Source: Channallabes apus (Eukaryota; Chordata; Actinopteri; Siluriformes; Clariidae). From it: DNA of 64,000 bases. This document shows, one piece after another, positions 44,724-55,881 of the stretch. Location of the stretch: positions 14,479,142 to 14,543,141 of the forward strand of contig CM060121.1 of the NCBI GenBank assembly GCA_030522415.1, read 5' to 3'. Numbering within the stretch: position 1 is the stretch's first letter; each line of letters starts with the position of its first letter. The notes below the pieces were generated by a model, which did no database searches, was not told where the DNA came from, and saw only the letters and a program-made list of their open reading frames with translations. A program made the translations under genes and the position numbers.

Positions 44724-46334
44724 CAGTGGTGTGAAAAACTATTTGCCCCCCTCCTGATTTCTTATTCTTTTGCATTTTTTTGTCACACAAAATGTTTCTG
44801 ATCATCAAACACATTTAACTATTAGTCAAAGATAACACAAGTAAACACAAAATGCAGTTTTTAAATGAGGGGTTTTATTATTTAGGGAGAAAAAAAATCC
44901 AAACCTACATGACCCTGTGTGAAAAAGTAATTGCCCCCTGAACCTAATAACTGGTTGGTCCACCCTTAGCAGCAATAACTGCAATCAAGCGTTTGCGATA
45001 ACTTGCAACGAGTCTTTTACAGCGCTCTGGAGGAATTTTGGCCCACTCATCTGTGCAGAATTGTTGTAATTCAGCTTTATTTGAAGGTTTTATAGCATGA
45101 ACCGCCTTTTTAAGGTCATGCCACAACATCTCAATAGGATTCAGGTCAGGACTTTGACTAGGCCACTCCAAAGTCTTCCTTTTGTTTTTCTTCAGCCATT
45201 CAGAGGTGGATTTGCTGGTGTGTTTTGGGTCATTGTCCTGCTGCAGCACCCAAGATCACTTCAGCTTGAGTTGACGAACAGATGGCCGGACATTCTCCTT
45301 CATGATTTTTTGGTAGACAGTAGAATTCATGGTTCCATCTATCACAGCAAGCCTTCCAGGTCCTAAAGCAGCAAAACAACCCCAGACCATCACACTACCA
45401 CCACCATATTTTACTGTTGGTATGATGTTCTTTTTCTGAAATGCTGTGTTACTTTTACGCCAGATGTAACGGGACACGCACCTTCCAAAAAGTTAAACTT
45501 TTGTCTCGTCGGTCCACAAGGTATTTTACCAAAAGTCTTATCAATCATTGAGATGTTTTTTAGCAAAATTGAGACGAGCCTTAATGTTCTTTTTGCTTAA
45601 AAGTGGTTTGCGCCTTGGAAATCTGACATGCATGCCGTTTTTGCCCAGTCTCTTTCTTATGGTGGAGTCGTGAACACTGACCTTAATTGTGGCAAGTGAG
45701 GCCTGCAGTTCTTTAGATGTTGTCCTGGGGTCTTTTGTGGCCTCTCGGATGAGTTGTCTCTGCGCTCTTGGGGTAATTTTGGTCGGCCGGCCACTCCTGG
45801 GAAGGTTCACCACTGTTCCATGTTTTTGCCATTTGTGGATAATGGCTCTCACTGTAGTTCACTGGAGTCCCAAAGCTTTAGAAATGGCTTTATAACCTTT
45901 ACCAGACTGATAGATCCCAATTACTTTTGTTCTCATTTGTTCCTGAATTTCTTTGGATCTTGGCATGATGTCTAGCTTTTGAGGTGCTTTTGGTCTACTT
46001 CTCTGTGTCAGGTAGCTCCTATTTAAGTGATTTCTTGATTGAAACAGGTGTGGCAGTAATCAGGCCTGGGGGTGACTACAGAAATTTAACTCAGGTGTGA
46101 TAAACCACAGTTACGTTATTTTTTAACAAGGGGGGCAATCATTTTTCACACAGGGCCATGTAGATTTGGAGTTTTTTTTCTCCCTTAATAACATAAACCT
46201 TCATTTAAAAACTGCATTTTGTTGTCAATTATGTTATCTTTGACTAATAGTTAACGTTTTTTGATGAGCAAGTGTGACAAACATGCAAAAGAATAAGAAA
46301 TCAGGAAGGGGGCAAATAGTTTTTCAGACCACTG
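44724..46334 (-). mobile_element. Complete Tc1-like transposon (1611 bp)
   Basis: TIRs CAGTGGTGTGAAAAACTATT (44724) and the complement ending ACTATTTG... / CAGACCACTG (46334), flanked by TA (44722-44723, 46335-46336). The transposase lies on the minus strand and is inactive. It is inserted in the 3' region of a LINE. Confidence 0.92.
44944..45966 (-). pseudogene. Tc1 transposase (DD34E), inactivated
   Basis: Starts at ATG 45966 (MPRSKEIQEQ). DNA-binding domain: YKAISKALGL, RSGRPTKITPRAQRQ, TSKELQ. Catalytic region: WTDETKV (first Asp, near 45500), [11 protein letters not shown] (second Asp, near 45240), [15 protein letters not shown] (Glu, near 45150). End ...AKGGPTSY at 44944. Breaks: TGA at 45862-45860 in the helix-turn-helix linker; stops and a frame change near 45540-45480 before the first Asp; and a frameshift near 45250. 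The enzyme would cut and paste the element at TA sites. Confidence 0.9.
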
Positions 46335-46336
46335 TA

Positions 46337-46735
46337 TAATGTTACAATATCTCGATTTTTTTTTTACAATAATCACAATTTCTTAAATATAGCATTACTT
46401 TCTTACAATACAGTTATAATATCTTACATTTGGGTACAATAGCAACTGTACAATAACACCATTTGAAACTGCAGTATTGCAATTCATTGCAACAGAACTA
46501 TGCAATAAAAACATTTTAAACTGTGCATTATTATCACTGCAATAGAAACTGTGCCATATTACCCTTGTGCAATTTGCCGGAACTAATGCCATTTGTTTGT
46601 CTGAAAGTTCAATTATTGTATTGTTTCTCCTTTTCACTTGAATTTATACACTGTACTCTCCCTACTTTTTCTTTACTGCTGTAACCAAGAAATTTCCCAG
46701 CTGTGGGACGAATAAATATATATCTTATCTTATCT
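46337..46735 (+). mobile_element. 3' end of the split LINE
   Basis: Ends TTTCCCAGCTGTGGGACGAA, TAAATATATATC and (TTATC)n, the usual 3' terminus of this LINE type. It continues the fragment 43972-44721 across the Tc1 insertion. 46740-47200 has no recognised feature. Confidence 0.7.
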
Positions 46736-47204
46736 TCATCCAATCTTTAAATGCAAAAATGTTCTTCTCTTTTTCCTCTATTTGAGAATTATGCAGTTTG
46801 AACAGGTCACCATTTTTATGTAAAGCCACAGACTTTGAAACAGCACTCTCATACTGGAATGGGGTGCTTAGGTTTGGGAAATACTGGAAGCACATTTTCA
46901 TATAGTAATGCTTTAATATTCATATCATCATCCAAGTTGTAATCCTAAAAGTGAATCTAGTTGGTTGTGGTACTACATTCATGTCATGTACAGAATCAGA
47001 GCAAGTTACTGGATAAAAAAAAAAACTATTTGCACAAGTGTTAATTAACAGGATTCTCCCCATACTGTATTGTCACAAGCCCCGTGTCAATCTAGACATT
47101 ACCCATGCAAACTTGGTGAAGGGTTTTGCAAAACAAAGTCCAATACATTCTTTACCTGTGAACAAAACTCCACAACATGGGAAGGGATAAAACAGGGATA
47201 TTTG

Positions 47205-47482
47205 CTACAGGCACATAATCTGCAGGTCACGCCCTCGGCGTCGAACCTTTAGTAGTTTGCGCACTGTGAAAACTTCGCCCCCGTCAATGAGTCGAGGAGG
47301 AGGAGGAGGAGGAGGGTGGGGGGTGGGTTTAACGGGCAGTGTGCTAGTCGTCTGAGTTGTGAGACATGAAATGTCGGGTTGATGCGGCACATGGTGAGTG
47401 GTAGGGAAAGCCTGACGGAGACGAGGTTGATTACCTTGGTGATGGTGAATGGTCCGATGAATCTGGGTGACTTCCTGTTCGT
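47205..47482 (-). pseudogene. Ty3/gypsy integrase C-terminus and chromodomain fragment
   Basis: The minus strand has [20 protein letters not shown] (GPY/F module of the integrase) and, after a proline-rich linker with a frameshift, [20 protein letters not shown] (start of a chromodomain). This is the pol 3' end of a chromovirus-type element, family distinct from the one at 54464. Confidence 0.8.
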
Positions 47483-47739
47483 GACGTACAGTGGTTACAA
47501 AATTGGAATGGCGATCTCGCCGCGTATACCGCCGTTTAAAGGCAACAGCGGCCAAAATAAATCAGTTGCATTTCAAAGTCATTCGTAAAATGGCCGCCAG
47601 GTGGCGCAAAGTGACATTTTCATTCATCGCAGTAAATACAACAGTGATGGTAATTTCCACAACAAACATGAAAAATCTGAACCAGAGCTATTAATGTGTA
47701 CTGTACAATAATGAGTAAAAAAAAATTATAGTAGATTTA

Positions 47740-48075
47740 TTAACTGAAATAAATGACCATATTTTTCAAGAGAATTTTCAAGCCCCACTCATCAAACAAA
47801 ATTATAACGAAATCGGCCAAGTTTACTATTTATTTAAATATAAATTTATAAACCAATGAGATCAAATAACACCAAGTTATTATTATAACAAGCTTACTTC
47901 GTCACTTATCCAGAGCTTGCTTTATTAACCTTGCCTTATTTAACGTTACTTGGGTGCATTGTCTTTAAGTGCTTGCTTGGTGTAGCGGTTAGAGCACATG
48001 GTCAGTGATACATAAAGCGCCGTTTCGAATCCCGAGGGATGATGTTTTAAACTTTTTTATTTTAATTATAGCAAA
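47740..48075 (+). mobile_element. hAT-derived MITE-like unit with tRNA-like segment, copy 1
   Basis: Contains TTTTCAAGCCCCACTCATCA and AATCGGCCAAGTTTACT, inverted matches to 31980-32050 of the hAT element, then a tRNA-like block at 47979-48040 with GGTGTAGCGGTTAGAGCAC (A box) and TTTCGAATCCCGA (B box). Confidence 0.65.
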
Positions 48076-48339
48076 ATTAAAATAAAAAAAATTGTTGTAT
48101 TTTGATTTTGCTTCAGCATACTATAGAAAATACAGCAAACTCGCACGCAACCAGTTTGTATTCTTTAAATTTAGGGGAGTGACGGCTCGGTCTGCTGCTG
48201 CTGCTGCGTGTGTGTGTGTCATTATACTGATGAAAAGTGGTGGCCATCTGCAGTACCGGGAGTTTTGATTTACGACAGCTGTTTACGGCAGTGTAGTCCA
48301 GTGCGGGAGATGCATTGTGGGTAATGAAGTCCGGTGTTA

Positions 48340-48640
48340 CATCTGTTACATTTTTGATAACAATAGTTTTTTTACAAACATTTCTAAACCAATAAGATCA
48401 AATGACACCAAGTTTAAAACAGATAAAATACACGTGCAAATAGTATAATTGTATAACAGGCTTACTTCGTTACTTATTTAACGCTTGCTTTCAAAGAAGT
48501 CGAGTGGCTTATTAACGCCACGGAGGTGTGTTGTCTCTTAGTGCTTGGTTGGTGTAGCGGTTAGAGCGCTCGGTCAGGGATTTACAAAGCATTGGTTCGA
48601 ATCCTGGATAATGCTGTTTTAAAAAATTGTTCTATTTTAA
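48340..48640 (+). mobile_element. hAT-derived MITE-like unit with tRNA-like segment, copy 2
   Basis: CCAATAAGATCAAATGACAC, then TTTCAAAGAAGTCGAGTGGC (complement of the BED-finger exon end near 31720-31745), TGTTGTCTCTTAGTGC, then the tRNA-like GGTTGGTGTAGCGGTTAGAG and B box GGTTCGAATCC at 48544-48607. Confidence 0.7.
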
Positions 48641-48746
48641 TTTTACTCAGCAAACAAACAGCAAACAAAAAATTTTATTATTCAGAGCACGATATACAAC
48701 CGTAATGAGTCCCATGTGACCAACGTATTTAACCGTGATGAGTCCA

Positions 48747-48805
48747 TAAAATCAGTAGCAGCTAATAATTACTAATTACTTTAGTTAATGCTGCTACTGA
48801 TTTTA
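48747..48805. repeat. Perfect 16-bp inverted repeat
   Basis: TAAAATCAGTAGCAGC (48747-48762) and its exact complement (48790-48805), loop 27 bp. The surrounding 48810-49420 has no recognised gene. Confidence 0.8.
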
Positions 48806-49419
48806 TTCCAGCTTACCTGTTCAGGTTGATTGCGATTCTTTTTAAAATATTGTCTCAGTTTTATATGTTGTTCGTCTTGATGTTTGTCTTCTTTTCACTT
48901 GGCAACACTCAAATGCAAATTATTCACCGTGAATCAGCTGTTCTCACCTATCCATTCAGAGAAACTGAATGAGCTGAAATGAGCCTTTGTTTCACGACCG
49001 CGACACCCCTCTCTCTCACGCACATACAGTACAGAGTAGACCAAATCATTACAGTACATACTTTATCCAACGAACATGAAAAATATCCACATAATGATGA
49101 GTTAAGAAGCATTGCTTAATTTTCGTTTAGACAGACTGTTTGTATCTGATTATTGGTATTATTAAAGAACAGCAGCACAAACAACACCACAAGGGCTTGT
49201 ACAGCAAAGAGTTAAATTTGTAACAGTAAAAGGCATCCGAATTTAAATATATAAATTACTAGAAACAAATTGAGCACACTATCAGAATAAAAAATAGAAC
49301 AAATCAAATGTTTTTTTACACATACACAAGGAGGATAATGATACCGAGTTTATATTAAAATATCAAATATTGTAATATTGTTTTTGTGTTATTATAAATA
49401 ATGAAATGCAGTAGGCTGT

Positions 49420-49815
49420 TATGGTCATCATCAAAAGAAAATATATTAAGTAACAGATAATATTAGGTTTATATTTCAAATTAGATAAAATGCTGATTTT
49501 CCAGCAGTAAAATTATTGTATCTCTACAGTTTACAAAACCTCCGCTGCGTGTATTCATTCACAGGCTCCAGAGCACGCACAGAGAAATAGGAGACTGTGG
49601 TTTAGGAGTGGATTGGAGAGAAGAGAGCTGTTCAGTTACTATAAAAATAAATAAAAAAAATATATAAAAACATATGATCTTTTTGAGTTATGAGGTTTTT
49701 TTATTATACATAAGACAACCTTTCAGTTTTGTAAATATTCTAGTTATAGTGTGTTAAGTTTTTCTTTAGGTTAAACGGTTTTGAGAATTAGACCATCCAG
49801 CTAAGATCAATATTA
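49420..49815 (+). repeat. Two dispersed repeat copies
   Basis: 49436-49530 pairs with 19115-19215. 49676-49815 pairs with 14936-15070 (family B). Confidence 0.8.
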
Positions 49816-49884
49816 TGTCGTTGATTGATAAAATCTGGATTAAGGATATTTTATTTTGTTTTATTTATTTAATTTGTATTTTTC

Positions 49885-49975
49885 ATCTTCCCCACCTGAG
49901 GGATTGCCACCTTATTGTGGTCAGGGGATTTGCGTGCCTCAGTGCTTGGATGTTTACCGAGGGCTCAAGGGAGGT

Positions 49976-50018
<43 letters not shown>

Positions 50019-50697
50019 TGTGTGTGTGCGCGCGTGCGCTGTAGCCTGTGCTTTTTTCAGCGGATTTTTCCGCTACCGCAGATCAGTTTATCAACTTGTA
50101 ATATATAAATTTTAGGAATATATTAACATGTGGAGACATCATTATATGTTGAATAGAACTTGTAAGCCTTTGAATGGTGTTAAAAATACTTGCAAAACAA
50201 GTATTGCAGCCATACATTGGAGGGAACTTCTGAGGTGGTCAGTGATTGATGGCACGGTCGGTCGGAGGGGGTTGTGATCACACCTATAGATCTTTTGTTC
50301 TAGGCTATCGGTCAAATATCTCTCCACTTGGAAGCAAAAACATGCAAGGGATTTCAGCATCTCGACGCACATACTAAGCTGTTTATAAAGTAGACACTGT
50401 TTGTTTTTTCATTTTGTAATCTTTCCCGTGTTTACCGTGTACTGTACAATGTATATTCATTTTTTAATGAATTACTGTAAATAAACTACACATTCCGTTG
50501 ATTTACCAGAAATGACTTTTCTGTTTTTTGTGTGTGCTAAACTAAACTTCAGGGTCAAAGTAATAGCGATTTTATTTGAAAAGTATTATATATTTACAAT
50601 GCTGATAAGTTCAAGCTTAGATTCATATATAAACTGCTTCAAAGTCTTTCCGTGACCGCTGAAATCCGACAGACGCAGGGCTCAAGGGAGGTGTGTC

Positions 50698-50732
<35 letters not shown>

Positions 50733-50860
50733 ATGTGTGTGTGTGCGGGTTAGTGTGCCTGTCCTATTTCAGCGGATTTTTCCGCTACCGCAGATCAGTT
50801 TATCAACTTGTAATATATACATTTTAGGAATATATTAACATGTGCAGACATTTAAGGGTG
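49885..50860 (+). repeat. Local duplication with (GT)n tracts
   Basis: 49960-50130 and 50675-50855 share GGGCTCAAGGGAGGTGTGTC, (GT)n, then TTTCAGCGGATTTTTCCGCT, ACCGCAGATCAGTTTATCAA and AGGAATATATTAACATGTG. Frames reading VCVCVCV here are microsatellite artefacts. Confidence 0.85.
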
Positions 50861-51095
50861 CGCTGCCCTCTCTTGCCCCTGCGTAGAGCCTACACACACA
50901 CACACACACATCTATCTATCTATCTATTATATAAATACACATTTGGAATCTGCATCTACATTTTCTGTTACAAGTATAGAATTAGGTTCAGCTGAGACTC
51001 ATGATCAATGGTGTTAGGGTACTTATGTAGTGATAATTAGTTTCAGCCAAATCATTAAAACTAACAATGGACTATGACACTCTTGTTTTACACAC

Positions 51096-51205
51096 ATTGT
51101 TTTAGCGATAGTTTCACGGAAGCGAGTTCAGAACTAATCTAACCAAACCAAGAAAAAAACAAACATCCGAAGCTTCAAATAGAATGAACGAACTAATGAA
51201 ATTGA
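51096..51205 (+). repeat. Dispersed repeat, pair of 4160-4270
   Basis: See the copy at 4160; shared core TTTCACGGAAGCGAGTTCAG. Confidence 0.7.
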
Positions 51206-51289
51206 TATATATGTAATTGATATACTCTATATACAGACGTGTGTGTGTCATTTTAATTCAAATGAACATTTTAATGCTTTCTGATACAC

Positions 51290-51621
51290 TTATCAACTTA
51301 TCGACATACACTTATCAACACAAACTCTCCGTGCACGCACACACACAATCTCTAAAAAATTAATATTAATAACATACATATACAAATAAACAAAAATATA
51401 AACGTCTATATTGAAGTCTACGGTGAACGCAGAGTCGGCTAAGCACACGTGATGACGCGCGCGGCCTCACCTCTGTTACAGTATTTGGCCAAAAGAATTA
51501 TAATAATTGAACGATATGCCTGGTCCTGGAAAGAGACATCAACAGTCCGGCACTGAGAAACGAAAGAACCGAAAGAAAAAAAAGCCTAAGATGAAGCCCG
51601 TGCATCAATTCCAGAAATAAA
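51290..51621 (+). pseudogene. hAT (TTF/ZMYM-type) first-exon fragment
   Basis: A 34-codon frame at 51516-51620 reads MPGPGKRHQQSGTEKRKNRK then KKKPKMKPVHQFQK. A K-R-x-x-SGxEKRKxRK start is typical of TTF-type zinc-finger hAT transposase-like proteins, from memory. The inverted repeat partner is 24203-24545. Nothing catalytic remains. Confidence 0.6.
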
Positions 51622-51799
51622 ACTTTACTTTATTCTGTCGACGTTAATAATGTAATAACGTAACATTAACGTAAAATAACGCAAATTTCATTTAACAGCA
51701 GGGGGGACAATAAATATATATTTTTATAAATTTATTGCATTGTTTATGTTGTTTACAGTCAAGCCATCAACATACAATAAAATGTAAACATGAGATCTA

Positions 51800-51935
51800 A
51801 ACTAAAAACTGTGCTCCCTGTGCTGGTGCTGGCAATATCATCTCTTTGTTCTGCTGTCTCCGGCTCCCTCCCTGGTTCTGAATCTGCCCCGTCCTCTACT
51901 CTCACTGTCTCAGAACAGACTGACTCCTGAAGCAG
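51800..51935 (-). pseudogene. Acidic exon fragment of a hAT transposase-like gene
   Basis: The minus strand reads ESVCSETVRVEDGADSEPGR then EPETAEQRDDIASTSTGS after the acceptor-like CTTCAGGAG. Acidic, serine-rich segments of this sort follow the basic N-terminus in the same family. Orientation is opposite to the fragment at 51516, so they are not one reading unit. Confidence 0.4.
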
Positions 51936-52359
51936 AAAAAAATGCAGGAAATTATGTTTTCTAACATGCGTTAGATAGTTTTTTTTTATCACTCTATACA
52001 CAATACTTTGCTATTTTTATAGATGTTGAGCATCGTGAGCAAGCCCGAGATCATATTAACGTTAATTATCACCAGCCGGCATTAATAGCACACGAGTAAC
52101 GTGAGTTGGACGCACACCAATCGATTCGACTATGGTTAATCGCTCACTCCGTAGGCTCCCTGAATAGGCGGGAAAGGGATGGAACCGCGCATTCGTCCCG
52201 GCAGGAAAAAAAAAACTAAACAGATCTAACAGATGAGGACTCAGATTAATGTGCAAAAAATATATAATAAAACTATATAAGTCTACATAGCCTTTATAAG
52301 ACTCTACCTTAAGCGCACTTAAAACATTTTAGTTAGTTTTAAAATAAAACAATTTTAAA

Positions 52360-52590
52360 ACATCACTCGGGATTCGAACCGGCGTTTGTAGATCACTGGC
52401 CGAGTGTTCTAACCGCTACACCAAGCGGCCACTTAGAGACAATGCACACCAGAGACGTTAATAAGCCACTCGACTTCTTTGAAAGCAAGCGTACGTCTTT
52501 GATAAGTGACGAAGTAAGCCTGTTATAATAATAACTTGGTGTTATTTGATCTTATTGGTTTAGAAATTTATATTTAAATAAAACCCTACA
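52360..52590 (-). mobile_element. hAT-derived MITE-like unit with tRNA-like segment, copy 3
   Basis: The minus strand shows CCGCTTGGTGTAGCGGTTAG (A box), GCCGGTTCGAATCCCGAG (perfect B box), preceded by the BED-exon piece GCTTTCAAAGAAGTCGAGTG (complement of 52470-52489) and by CCAATAAGATCAAATAACAC. Best-preserved copy. Confidence 0.7.
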
Positions 52591-52869
52591 CACTTCTTTT
52601 CTAATTACACGTGATAAAATCTAAAGGCTCACTGTGTTAATATTTATTGTGCTTAAATTTGATCTTAATAAGATTTGATTTAATTTGAATTCTGCATTTG
52701 TACTGTAATTATAGTACTGTGATTATGAATTCGGTCAACTACAGTGTTTCACTTGATGTTATCGGCTATTACGTGTATTATTGAGGCAGAGAATGAACTA
52801 AGGCATGAGGCGTCAGTCTGTAGTTATATAGCGCCACTCAGTGGTAAAAGCCAGCAAATGCACAGCAAA

Positions 52870-54463
52870 TGCACATCCCGTAATGCGGCGGCGACGTTAC
52901 ATACGACGCTCCGATTTTGTAACCACTGTAGCTTCCTGTTTTCGTAACGTTGCCGCGAAAGTTTCGCGTTTGCATCAGCGTTTAAATTACATCGCTTTAT
53001 ACAATAACAATATTAATACAGTAGCAACTACCTTTTACATCTCCATACTATTCGGCTTCGCCTTTTTTCTTCAATTTTTGGAGAACGCGCGAGTTTCCTC
53101 GTCTAAGAACAACGAACGGAATTCATCTCCAAACAACTAAAACTCCGACAGAGGTACGTTATAATGTCTACCATTCAGCTTGTTCAGTGTGTGGAGTGCA
53201 GGATGTTTAGACATTCTTCCTCCGTCATTAGCGATAATTTTATTTGTGATAGGTGTGTGTTAGTGAGCACTCTGATGGAGAAGATATCAGCGTTAGAGGA
53301 GCGCATCCAGACTTTAGAGAGGGTTAGAGAATGTGAGAGCAGTGTTATTCCCATAGCGGACAGTCTGGGTGCCACAGGCGGAGATAAACAGCCCCCGACT
53401 CCGGCATTAGAGCCCTCATAGCCAGGCGAGTGGGTGACGACTCGGCGGCATACTCGTTCAGCCAAAGCTAACGCTAAGGCTAGCCCACCGGAGCACACCT
53501 CCTCTGCGCCTCACGTGTCCAACAGGTTTGCTCTCCTCAGTGATGCACCCGCTGAGAAACCTGAAAGAGCTCTGGTTATAGGAGACTCTATACTGAGGCA
53601 CGTGACATTAGCTAGACCTTTAGGGGCGCCAGCGGCAGTGGTTAGGTGTATCCCGGGAGCCACAGCACCGGACATAGCAGGTAATCTTAGGGCTCTAGGA
53701 CAGCACAGGTTCTCTAAGATAGTGGTACATGCTGGAGCTAACGATATACGCCTTCGTCAGTCAGAGGTTAGTAAGAATAACTTTACAGAAGTGTTTAAAT
53801 TAGCGAAGGCGATGTCCGATGAAGTAATATGCTCTGGTCCCATCCCAATGAGACGTGGTGACATAGCTTACAGCAGGTTATGGTCGCTGAACCGCTGGAT
53901 GTCCAGGTGGTGCTCCAAAAATAATGTGGGCTTCATAGATAATTGGAAGACCTTTGAGGGCAAAGCTGGCCTGTTAGGGCGGGACGGTGTCCATCCCACT
54001 CGGGAAGGTGCTGCTCTCATTTCCTGCAGTATAGCTCATAGTCTCAGTAGAGGTCTAGTTAATTGGTGACAATCCAGAGCCCAGGCCAGGGAGCAGACAG
54101 ACAGGCTAAACCAACCGTCTGCTAGCTGCATAGAGTCGTCACTCAGGGTTCACCATATTGAGACTGTGTCTGTTCCCCGATCTAAGCAAAAATGTAGAAA
54201 GACTCAGAAAGTCTGTTTCAATTATTTAAATAACATAAAGACCACAAACTCCGATCATACTGAATGCGCAGCCGGCACCTCTGATCTGAAGCTAGGACTG
54301 TTAAATATTAGATAATGAAATTATCACAGATCAGGCATTTGATATACTCTGTTTAACTGAAACATGGGTTAAACAGGATGAGTATGTAGCTCTAAATGAA
54401 GCTAGTCCTCCTGGATACAGCTACATACACCAGCCTCTGTTAACTGGTAGAGGAGGAGGCGTC
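52870..54463 (+). mobile_element. L2 LINE copy 2, 5' part
   Basis: 5' leader (from about 52870), ORF1 (53164-54069) and the start of ORF2, interrupted at 54464 by a gypsy insertion. It resumes at 59566-59570 (target duplication GCGTC). Near 54314 about 26 bp present in copy 1 (12321-12346) are deleted. Confidence 0.85.
53164..54069 (+). pseudogene. ORF1: L2 LINE ORF1: zinc finger, coiled coil, esterase
   Basis: Residues 1-35 have a C-x2-C ... C-x2-C finger (CVECRMF, CDRCVLV); about 38-58 is a coiled coil (LMEKISALEERIQTLERV). The second part is an SGNH esterase-like domain with GDSILRHV, HAGANDIR and DGVHPTREG, which hold the family's Ser, Asn and Asp/His. CR1/L2 LINEs are known to carry PHD-like and esterase domains in ORF1. 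One in-frame TAG (53419-53421) splits the two parts (S-*-P-G-E-W); both halves are in the same frame, so a single CAG to TAG change explains it. Confidence 0.88.
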
Positions 54464-54847
54464 TGTCATGCACACACAATCTGCGGCCGGCACTAGGACC
54501 CGGAAGTAAGTCGGCCGCCTACCAGGAAGTATAAGAGGAGTAAACAAACGGTGGCTTACCGCTCAGTCATTGAGTTCGGCCCATGTCGGTTAACGTTGGC
54601 TTTCTTCAAACCGTGAGTACTCACTGTGTTTTGGTTATCGCTTCTTACCGTTGTGTGTGTATTTATAGGACGCGGGTAAAATTTGTGTTTTTCCCTTGCT
54701 CCCCTTTCGTGAGAGTCCTTAAACTAAATCGCGTGGTTATCCTGCCTACTCGCCGTTACTCCGCGTTTGGGTTTACCATCCACGCTACATTGGGCTAACC
54801 GCTAAAGCTACGTCTTCTGGTCACCTCAGGTTAGTTCATCTCTGACA
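54464..54847 (+). repeat. 5' LTR of the gypsy element
   Basis: 384 bp with TATA (TATAAG at 54530-54535) and, 31 bp on, GCTCAGTCATT (54561-54571), complementary to the site just after the LTR. It differs from the 3' LTR by a few substitutions and short indels (a GTGT unit, a 7-bp block, 2 bp near the start). Confidence 0.92.
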
Positions 54848-54848
54848 G

Positions 54849-54859
54849 AATGACTGAGC
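54849..54859 (+). other. Inferred self-primer binding site
   Basis: AATGACTGAGC, one base after the LTR and overlapping the gag ATG at 54850, is a perfect 11-nt complement of 54561-54571. There is no space for a tRNA site between LTR and gag. Confidence 0.65.
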
Positions 54860-55881
54860 CTCAAGCGGTAAACCCAGCGGAGCATGCGCGCCTATGCGGC
54901 GTGGTAGATCAGCATGCCGTGCTCATTAACCAGCTAACCGCGGAGCTCGCTACTCTGCGCCAGGGTGTCCAAGACGTCGCGGCCTTGCGCCGCGAGGTTG
55001 CGGAGCTCAGGCGGGAGAACGCGGATCTGCGGGCGGCTGTTGAGGGCGCGGCTAGCCGGCCTCCCGTCGCAGCGGCCGCGGCACCGCACCAACCCCCCCC
55101 CCCCTACTGATGTTTTTCTTGCACTTCCAGAAAAATGGAATGGCACGGACGGGAGATGTGATGTGTTTTTGACAGCGCTTGATCTGGTGTTCGAGTTCAA
55201 TGCCACCAAGTACTCCACCGATCGGCTACGCATCGCTCTCCTGGTCTCGTTGCTAACAGGCCAGGCAGCTGAGTGGGCCAAGGCAGTTCTTAAATCAGAT
55301 TCTGATACCGCCCATTCTTACAATGAATTCACCCGCCACCTCAGATTGACTTTCGAACACCCAGCAGGCGAGGTGGAGACCGACACTAAACTCAGGGAGG
55401 ATCGTCCGTGAGCCGGTATACAGCGGAATTCCGGACCCTCGCCGTACAAACAAACTGGGGAGACGCCGCACTCCGGACGTCCTTCTACGAGGGACTGGCT
55501 TCCCGCATCAAGGACGAGCTCGCCGGGCGAGAACTTCCCGCCACACTCGAGGGACTGATCCAACTGGCCCTGCGGATCGATCAGCGCCTTCTGTCTCGCC
55601 CGAAGCCAGCCCCGAGAACCCTGCCGCCTGCACCCGTCTTCTCCTACACCACCCCACGACCATCAGCAACCTTCACCAACCCCAATACCGGAACTGTCGG
55701 ATCTCCACCTCCTGCCGTGGTTGACACCGGAGCCGGGGAACCCATGCAATTAGGGAGCGCCTCCCTGACCGTAGCCGAACGTACACGCCGGTTTAGAGAG
55801 GGCCTGTGCGCGTATTGTGGGTCTGCAGAACATCACCGGGCGACCTGCCCACTGCGCCCGGGAAACGCCCATCCCCGGTGA
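54850..55881 (+). pseudogene. gag: Gypsy gag with two compensating frameshifts
   Basis: N-terminal coiled coil (VAALRREVAELRRENADLRA), capsid (LPEKWNGTDGRCDVFLTALD, LTGQAAEWAKAVL, FTRHLRLTFEHP), then YTAEFRTLA and a nucleocapsid CCHC knuckle CAYCGSAEHHRATC (complete). A 12-C run at 55094-55105 throws translation into the +1 frame; a second indel near 55395 restores frame 0. Homopolymer slippage explains the first, and a sequencing error there cannot be excluded. Confidence 0.88.

Noticed and set aside
49815..50115. Overlapping frames rich in V-C-V-C
   Set aside because: Products of a (GT)n microsatellite.
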